Notes under the pieces: model-generated
What the model saw: the letters and a program-made list of their open reading frames with translations, nothing else
The model's database searches: none
Told to the model about the DNA's origin: nothing
Translations under genes and position numbers: made by a program
NCBI GenBank assembly: GCA_002298545.1
Contig: DBKQ01000009.1
Coordinates: 12,884-52,566 of the forward strand
DNA: 39,683 bases
Reading direction: 5' to 3'
From: Prevotella sp. UBA746
GTDB taxonomy: Bacteria; Bacteroidota; Bacteroidia; Bacteroidales; Bacteroidaceae
In this document: piece by piece, positions 34,968 through 39,683 of the stretch
Layout of the letters: every line of letters starts with the position of its first letter
How positions within the stretch are numbered: the first letter of the stretch is position 1

Positions 34968-35780
34968 CTATAGAGCATGATACTGCTTTTCGGTAAATTG
35001 CTCATATATCCGCCTCATATCGTCAGATAGAAAAGTTATAGCCTTATCCTTTATTTGCTGTGGAACACCATAGCGTGCCTCGGCAACAGAACCGACGATG
35101 GCACCGATGGTGTCGCTGTCGCCACCGTGAGATATGGCGAGACGGATGGCATCCTCGAAACTCTTCGACTCTTCGATGATATGGAGGGATAGGGGGACGG
35201 CATCCATACAGGTCTCGTCGAATACTCCTTTGGGATAATCCCGTGTGTCGAAGTCCTCGTAATAGCTGCTGGCTATTCCTTTGAACTCATTCATGATTTC
35301 ATCCGTTGGCAGACCGTCTTCATCTTTACCCTTACAAGAGACTTTGCTTTTGCGGAAATGCCATATGGCATGAGCCACAGCCTTTGCTCCCTTTATTCCT
35401 TCGGGATGGTTATGTGTGGGGAGTGCCGTCTTTTCAGCCTCTTCCAGAACTTGCGACAAATCATCAAAGAGCCATGCTACAGGAGATACCCGCATTGCCG
35501 ATCCATTGCCGAAGCTGTTGTATGGCTGTGGATTGTCTGAATGAACCCATGCTGCGAATCTTCCGCCGTAAGCTCCCTTCGGGCTGGGATAGCGGCGACA
35601 CCAGTCGTGCAAGCTTTCCTGATAGTTTCGCTTGTTTAATATCGCATCGGCAATAGCTACCGTACAGATTGTATCGTCGGTGAAGTCGCATCCTTTACCG
35701 AATAACTCAAAGTTGTAGTCAAATGTATTGTTGAACTCATACTTCGAGCCAACAATATCGCCTATAATTGCTCCTAACAT
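34968..35780 (-). CDS. ADP-ribosylglycohydrolase (DraG/ARH family)
   Basis: A 270-residue enzyme of the family that removes ADP-ribose from proteins or other targets using a two-metal centre. The metal-binding motifs are present: GDIVGSKYE (7-15), TDDT (34-37) and HGGDSDT (218-224), followed by IGAIVGS. The length is normal and no signal peptide is visible, so it acts in the cytosol. The gene starts 19 bases after the sigma/macro-like fusion gene on the same strand, so they are probably cotranscribed. No ADP-ribosyltransferase was recognised in the window. The substrate is therefore open. Confidence 0.92.
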   Translation of the reverse strand: MLGAIIGDIVGSKYEFNNTFDYNFELFGKGCDFTDDTICTVAIADAILNKRNYQESLHDWCRRYPSPKGAYGGRFAAWVHSDNPQPYNSFGNGSAMRVSPVAWLFDDLSQVLEEAEKTALPTHNHPEGIKGAKAVAHAIWHFRKSKVSCKGKDEDGLPTDEIMNEFKGIASSYYEDFDTRDYPKGVFDETCMDAVPLSLHIIEESKSFEDAIRLAISHGGDSDTIGAIVGSVAEARYGVPQQIKDKAITFLSDDMRRIYEQFTEKQYHAL

Positions 35781-35799
35781 ATACTGTCATCTATTTATC

Positions 35800-37005
35800 T
35801 CACTCTATCACCTCCCAGAAACTCTCCGGCAGACTGATATTCTTTACCTCCTTAGCCTCCTCAAACAGTGGGGCAATGTCTTCAGGTTCAAATCCGGCAA
35901 TGCCGCAGCCGATAGGTGTGACAAGGAAATGCTTGTCGGGATTCATTCGGGCATAGGCGATGAATTCATCCACGTAAGGCTGAATGGTTTCCGTCCCTCC
36001 CTGCATCGTCGGTATGGCATAGCTCTTTCCTTGCATACCTACGCCTTGTCCCATTACTGCGCCAAAGCGTAGACGGGCAACACGGGCAGCGCCACCGCCA
36101 TGCATACCGGCAAGGTTGCTGCCAAACACGAAAATCTCGTTCTCCTTCAATGAGTTTATCCACTGAGGAGTAATCCTGTCTTTCTTTAAGTTTTCCATAC
36201 TATTGTAGTTATTTGTGTAATGATTAAAGTTATCGTTATTATTATCCTTGCTGCTTGCTATTATGCAGGACTTGTATACCATTGGTGAGGCAGCGTAAGC
36301 CCTGTCGGTAGAATTCTTTGTCTCTTGCTCCTCGCAGAAAGACAAGCTCGTTTCGTATTCCGCGGCATCGAAATATCTCTTGAAATAAGGAATCACCACA
36401 TCATGCATCATCTTCTGACAACGCTGAGTAACGGCAGATGCCGTCATGCCCAACTGCACAGCCACGTCCTTGCCCTTAAAGCCCTCGATGTAGAGCATTT
36501 TCAGAATAATGGCGTTCTTGCTGTCGCGACCGAAGAATCTGTTGCCGATGTCCTCTATCGTGCGGTAAAGTTCTTGCTCAAACATATTGTCGGTTACGTC
36601 AAACTTCATTCTTCTGTTCTCCTGTCTTGCCTCGAAACTCTCGAAGCGATGTTCTTTCACCACAGCCTTCAGCTTGTCGAGTGTCAAGAAGCGGAATCCG
36701 TTGACCATCCACGTCTTGAGCGACGCGCTTGGCTTCCTGTCTTCAAGAGGCTTGAAGTGGTGCTCATAAAGATAGAGGTAATATTCGTGTGCGAGCGAGT
36801 AGAAGTCCAGTCCGGGCTTGCTCCGCAGACTATATTTCCTGTCGTAGATGCAGTAAGCCACGCGACAGTATCCGTAGAAATATTCCTTGACAATCCTTGG
36901 ATTTGAATCCTTTAAGCCTTGCAGAATCTCGTCGTCAGAGAGTGCCGACAGTTCTGTAGCCTTCGGCGTTTTTGTATTCTCTGTCAATGTATTTTCTTTT
37001 TCCAT
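35800..37005 (-). CDS. Sigma-70-like factor fused to a macro-domain-like (A1S_2505-type) domain
   Basis: A 401-residue fusion. Residues about 20-230 resemble a sigma-70 family factor: a region-2-like part (VKEYFYGYCRVAYCIYD...LKTWMVNGFRFLTLDKLK) and a region-4 helix-turn-helix (NAIILKMLYIEGFKGKDVAVQLGMTASAVTQRCQKMMHDV). An Asn-rich linker follows (about 250-269). Residues 272-401 form an A1S_2505-type domain: NEIFVFGSNLAGMHGGGAARVARLRFGA, GKSYAIPTM, and FLVTPIGCGIAGF. The GGGAA and G-C-G-I-A-G loops look like ADP-ribose-binding loops of macro domains. Met270 could be an internal start (36198) giving a 132-residue free protein. A perfect -7 element lies upstream at 37032-37039. The ADP-ribosylglycohydrolase gene follows directly. 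The fusion is directly seen; ADP-ribose binding is inferred. Confidence 0.82.
   Translation of the reverse strand: MEKENTLTENTKTPKATELSALSDDEILQGLKDSNPRIVKEYFYGYCRVAYCIYDRKYSLRSKPGLDFYSLAHEYYLYLYEHHFKPLEDRKPSASLKTWMVNGFRFLTLDKLKAVVKEHRFESFEARQENRRMKFDVTDNMFEQELYRTIEDIGNRFFGRDSKNAIILKMLYIEGFKGKDVAVQLGMTASAVTQRCQKMMHDVVIPYFKRYFDAAEYETSLSFCEEQETKNSTDRAYAASPMVYKSCIIASSKDNNNDNFNHYTNNYNSMENLKKDRITPQWINSLKENEIFVFGSNLAGMHGGGAARVARLRFGAVMGQGVGMQGKSYAIPTMQGGTETIQPYVDEFIAYARMNPDKHFLVTPIGCGIAGFEPEDIAPLFEEAKEVKNISLPESFWEVIE
36196..36232 (-). promoter_or_regulatory. Possible internal promoter and start for the macro-like part
   Basis: On the minus strand TAACTTTA (36225-36232) matches the -7 consensus except for its last base, and the ATG of Met270 follows 27 bases later (36196-36198). 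The DNA between is A/T-rich and looks like a normal leader. It suggests the linker of the fusion derives from a former intergenic region. Confidence 0.35.
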
Positions 37006-37031
37006 ATCGCTTGTCCTTGTTTCTTAGTTCG

Positions 37032-37039
37032 CAAATTTA
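37032..37039 (-). promoter_or_regulatory. -7 element TAAATTTG of the sigma/macro-like gene
   Basis: A perfect TAnnTTTG on the minus strand followed by CG, 26 bases before the start codon at 37005. Confidence 0.6.
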
Positions 37040-37220
37040 GTCTTTTTTTTCGTGATAAAGGTTTTTATCCTGATTTTTGTTTCTCTTTTTATTTATAAGA
37101 GAAAAGTGTAATGGAAATTAAGCTTAGTTCAAAAAAAATATGGCGTATAGTTTGATATTCTTCAGTAATTCGGATAATGTAATCCGTATTTAGGGTAATA
37201 TTCGTTAGTCGTGTTTCCTT

Positions 37221-37228
37221 TAACTTTG
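37221..37228 (+). promoter_or_regulatory. -7 element TAACTTTG of the CMD-cupin gene
   Basis: An exact TAnnTTTG followed by CAT, 34 bases before the ATG at 37263. The 257-base gap to the divergent sigma/macro-like gene holds both promoters and an A/T-rich centre without other clear motifs. Confidence 0.65.
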
Positions 37229-37262
37229 CATCCGTAAAGCAGAATTCATTAATACAAAGTAT

Positions 37263-38111
37263 ATGAAGAAAACGGGATTATTAACATTATTTGCAATAAT
37301 ATCATTAAGCGTTATGGCACAAAAGAAAATAGTACAGACAGCAGGACGCACCCAACTGGGTGAGTTTGCTCCGGAGTTTGCCCGTCTCAACGACGATGTG
37401 CTCTTCGGAGAAGTATGGAGCCGCAACGACCTTCTCTCGCTGCGCGACCGCAGCCTCGTGACAATCACGTCGCTCATCAGTCAGGGAATAACCGACAGCT
37501 CACTGAAATATCACCTTCAGACGGCAAAAGACAACGGAATTACCCAAACCGAAATTTCGGAAATTATCACCCACATGGCATTCTATGCCGGATGGCCAAA
37601 GGCATGGGCGGCATTCCGCCTTGCCAAGGAAGTTTGGGCGGATGAAGAAGATGCTGTGAAGTCTGACGATAATGGAAAAGAAAATCTGACCTTCCCCATA
37701 GGCAACCCCAACACGGCGTATGCCAAATACTTTATCGGCAACAGTCATCTTGCATCGCTCGCCCCGAAGAACCTCGACAAAGACGAGAATACCGCCTTGC
37801 CGATGAACAACGTAACCTTTGAACCAGGCTGCCGCAACAACTGGCACATCCACCACGGCGCGCGCCAGATTCTCATCTGCGTGTCGGGCAGAGGCTGGTA
37901 TCAGGAGTGGGGAAAACCGGCAATTCCGCTCAAGGCAGGCGATGTGATAGACATTCCGGAAGGAGTGAAACACTGGCACGGTGCACAGAAAGACTCGTGG
38001 TTCCAGCATATCGCTACGCATGTGGCAGTGGAGAACTCCTGTCCGGGCTCGGCTCCTAACGAGTGGCTTGAGCCTGTGAGCGACGAGGAATACAACAAAC
38101 TTGTAGAATAA
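37263..38111 (+). CDS. Exported carboxymuconolactone-decarboxylase/cupin fusion protein
   Basis: A 282-residue protein with a signal peptide (1-20, ending in VMA-Q), so it works in the periplasm. Residues about 30-120 are a CMD (carboxymuconolactone decarboxylase/AhpD-like) domain: LRDRSLVTITSLISQG, and EISEIITHMAFYAGWPKAWAAF. It has no CxxC pair, so it is not an AhpD-type peroxidase. Residues about 180-255 are a cupin_2 domain with likely metal ligands in NNWHIHHGARQILICVSGRG and GDVIDIPEGVKHWHG. Such fusions are common in Bacteroidota and are often next to AraC regulators. The reaction is unknown. A strong terminator closes the gene. Confidence 0.88.
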   Translation: MKKTGLLTLFAIISLSVMAQKKIVQTAGRTQLGEFAPEFARLNDDVLFGEVWSRNDLLSLRDRSLVTITSLISQGITDSSLKYHLQTAKDNGITQTEISEIITHMAFYAGWPKAWAAFRLAKEVWADEEDAVKSDDNGKENLTFPIGNPNTAYAKYFIGNSHLASLAPKNLDKDENTALPMNNVTFEPGCRNNWHIHHGARQILICVSGRGWYQEWGKPAIPLKAGDVIDIPEGVKHWHGAQKDSWFQHIATHVAVENSCPGSAPNEWLEPVSDEEYNKLVE

Positions 38112-38114
38112 CAT

Positions 38115-38146
38115 AAAGCTGGACGGCATGCGTGTCGTCCAGCTTT
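38115..38146 (+). terminator. Terminator after the CMD-cupin gene
   Basis: AAAGCTGGACG (38115-38125) pairs perfectly with CGTCCAGCTTT (38136-38146) over a ten-base loop. The stop codon lies three bases before the stem. The following 38147-38376 shows no gene or clear motif. Confidence 0.8.
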
Positions 38147-38395
38147 CATTCTAATTTAAGTTATCCTTCTTATATATACGTAACAAAATCAAATGTCATT
38201 TCTTTACATCATTGCAAAACCGTTGTCGTGATTCATCTCGAGGATGTATTTTTTTAGTTGTTTGATTCATTGATGTTTTCTACATATAAAACGAAGCCGA
38301 CATACAATTTACTACAAGAAACTTAGTCTTTTTTTTATTCGTTAACGATTCATGCATTACAAAATGGTGCGTGAATTCAACAAGCAAGTGCAAAT

Positions 38396-39343
38396 TTACT
38401 TGATTTGTTTGTAAAAGCAGTCATGTGGTGTTTTGAAATTTAATTTTTTCCTTGGTCTCATGTTAATTTTCTTTGAATACTTTGTAATCTGTTGGTGGCT
38501 GACATGCTCAAAAGTTTCTGATTTTGGCACGTATTGTCTAATCAATCCGTTTGCATTTTCTATACCTCCCTTCTGCCATGAAGAGTAAGGGTCAGCAAAA
38601 TAGATGTTGACTCCAAGGCTCTTGCTTATCCTTTCATGGCAAGCGAATTCGGTACCATTGTCTGTTGTTATAGACTTGATATGCTTCTTGAATGGAGAGA
38701 GCAAATGTATAACAGTACGTGCCAGCTCTTTGGCATTCTTTCCATTTGCAAGTTTTCTCATAAACAGCATGTTTGTACTGCGCTCTATGAGCGTCACGAT
38801 AGCACCATGATTTCCTTTCCCTACGATAGTGTCCATTTCAAAGTCTCCAAAACGCTTTCCGTCAGCTTCAGAAGGTCTCTCGCTGATGCTTGTTCTATTG
38901 GGTATAGATGTGCGCCTGCCACCGACTGGCCTGGAACGATGCTTTAGCCTATGGCGGCAATGTTTATATAATATACCACCTTCTGCCTTGTCCTTGCGTA
39001 TCATACGGTATATTGTCTCATGGCAAATATGCTTGCCTTCCTTAGCCAATGCACCTGATATTTGTTCAGGAGACCATTGCTCTGTAACAAGAATATGTTT
39101 CGCTTCTTCCTTTATAGAATCATCTACAGAATGATTGCCAGGCTTCTTACGTCTTGTGCGTATAGCATTGGCTTGGGCTGTTTCCCAGTTGTAGCGTCCT
39201 CTAATCCCACTATTGCGCCTTATTTCACGAGACACAGTGCTGGGACTTACATTTATCGCCTTGGCGATATCTTTTTGCTTCATTCTATTTTGGAGTAGCA
39301 CAGAAATTGTGTACCTTTGCTCCGAGGTTAATTGTTTGTACAT
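38396..39343 (-). CDS. IS30-family transposase
   Basis: A 315-residue transposase that looks complete. The N-terminus (about 1-45) has the IS30 helix-turn-helix: LTSEQRYTISVLLQNRMKQKDIAKAINVSPSTVSREIRRN. The catalytic triad is Asp171 (FEMDTIVG), Asp228 (TTDNGTEF) and Glu262 (GGIENANGLIRQY), with the exact 33-residue spacing between the last two that defines IS30. Translation starts with the ATG at 39343, 72 bases inside the right end of the element. There is no frameshift or stop, so the element may be active. Confidence 0.95.
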   Translation of the reverse strand: MYKQLTSEQRYTISVLLQNRMKQKDIAKAINVSPSTVSREIRRNSGIRGRYNWETAQANAIRTRRKKPGNHSVDDSIKEEAKHILVTEQWSPEQISGALAKEGKHICHETIYRMIRKDKAEGGILYKHCRHRLKHRSRPVGGRRTSIPNRTSISERPSEADGKRFGDFEMDTIVGKGNHGAIVTLIERSTNMLFMRKLANGKNAKELARTVIHLLSPFKKHIKSITTDNGTEFACHERISKSLGVNIYFADPYSSWQKGGIENANGLIRQYVPKSETFEHVSHQQITKYSKKINMRPRKKLNFKTPHDCFYKQIK

Positions 39344-39368
39344 TGCAATGCAAATTTAATTAATCTTT

Positions 39369-39393
39369 GGGAGACAGAGGTCTCCCTTTTTTT
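39369..39393 (+). terminator. Terminator-like hairpin inside the IS30 right end
   Basis: GGGAGAC (39369-39375) pairs with GTCTCCC (39380-39386) over AGAG, followed by seven T. On the plus strand this stops antisense transcripts leaving the element. On the minus strand, transcripts entering from outside would fold it just ahead of the transposase start, a usual way to limit transposition. Confidence 0.6.
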
Positions 39394-39428
39394 GTTTTTA
39401 TGCATTGCTTGTTGATTTTTTCACTCAT

Positions 39429-39488
39429 GGGGGCTGCTCGCCCCCAAACCCCTCGGTGTTTTCAGGTATAGATTATTAGGCTATACCT
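39429..39488. repeat. Two hairpins right of the IS element
   Basis: GGGGGC-TGCTC-GCCCCC (39429-39445) is followed by AGGTATAG (39464-39471) pairing with CTATACCT (39481-39488) over nine bases. No gene is visible from 39416 to the window end apart from these and the dispersed repeat. Confidence 0.5.
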
Positions 39489-39606
39489 ACACTGGGAATT
39501 GCAGTTCTATATTGAACTTGCGGTGCTTATTTTTATCGACTCTTGTATATGACATGAAATCCCGGGGATATATTTTATTACAATTTCAGAAAAAAGTTTT
39601 TTGTCT

Positions 39607-39683
39607 TTTTACCCTCACACCCTCACACATAGCCCTGAAACGCCCTGTACATCGTGGTTTCAGATGGTGAGGGTAAGTGTGAG
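39607..39683 (+). repeat. Dispersed ACCCTCAC repeat, copy 3, cut by the window end
   Basis: It begins TTTTACCCTCACACCCTC and continues ACACATAGCCCTGAAACG, then ATCGTGGTTTC and GGTGAGGGTAAGTGTGAG at the last base. The middle GAAAC...GTTTC forms a small internal stem, and the outer TTACCCTCAC/GTGAGGGTAA arms form a longer one. Confidence 0.8.

Larger units (their letters stand above)
38377..39415 (-). mobile_element. IS30-family insertion sequence, about 1.04 kb
   Basis: The ends are imperfect inverted repeats: TCAACAAGCAAGTGCA at 38377-38392 and, in reverse complement, TCAACAAGCAATGCA at 39415-39401. They enclose one intact transposase gene. The length fits IS30 elements. The match could extend two or three bases outward with a mismatch, so the exact ends are uncertain. 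No clear target-site duplication is visible. Confidence 0.75.

Noticed and set aside
38341..39420. Target-site duplication around the IS30 element
   Set aside because: Flanking bases next to the inverted repeats do not match convincingly, so none is reported.

Overview
The window looks like a chromosomal segment from a Bacteroidales bacterium, most likely Prevotella or a close relative. Three things point there. The gene cluster porP-gldK-gldL-gldM-gldN encodes the core of the Bacteroidota type IX secretion system (T9SS). Many genes are preceded by the Bacteroidota -7 promoter element TAnnTTTG, usually followed by GC or GCA. Starts lack Shine-Dalgarno sequences and have A/T-rich leaders. No rRNA, tRNA or CRISPR array was seen.

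Layout, left to right. 1-469: upstream region with two periodic repeat arrays, then the methionine/folate pair metF-metH (470-5035). 5284-8170, minus strand: Kdo transferase (waaA) and glutamyl-tRNA synthetase (gltX). 8439-10496: a seven-helix HD phosphohydrolase of the PgpH type. 10702-12300: an OmpP1/FadL outer-membrane transporter. About 12.68-17.65 kb: an accessory island bounded by oppositely oriented copies of a dispersed ACCCTCACACCCTCACAC repeat. It holds a 5'-truncated SNF2-helicase/Mrr-nuclease gene, an AlbA_2/ATPase DNA-binding regulator and an AAA-ATPase/PD-(D/E)XK protein. 17767-23815: the T9SS operon. 24028-27219: a small outer-membrane barrel, a secreted alpha/beta hydrolase and, on the minus strand, a secreted esterase with a C-terminal tail like a T9SS sorting signal. 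27425-31832: a TonB-dependent receptor with a surface lipoprotein partner. 32174-34939: a divergent DXS-like thiamine-diphosphate enzyme and an AraC-type regulator. 34968-37005, minus strand: an ADP-ribosylglycohydrolase gene downstream of a gene that fuses a sigma-70-like factor to a macro-domain-like (A1S_2505-type) domain. 37263-38111: an exported carboxymuconolactone-decarboxylase/cupin fusion. 38377-39415: an intact IS30-family insertion sequence. A fourth copy of the dispersed repeat runs off the right edge.

How the genes work together. GldK/L/M/N and PorP form the motor and envelope ring that export proteins carrying a C-terminal sorting domain; the esterase at 26320-27219 is a plausible local cargo. 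The TonB receptor and its lipoprotein look like a two-part nutrient uptake system at the cell surface, with unknown substrate. The sigma/macro-like fusion and the ADP-ribosylglycohydrolase form a two-gene unit that may link ADP-ribose chemistry to transcription. This pair, together with the DXS-like enzyme that lacks both arginines known to bind the acceptor phosphate, is the most unusual content of the window. Spacers carry at least three families of short repeats.
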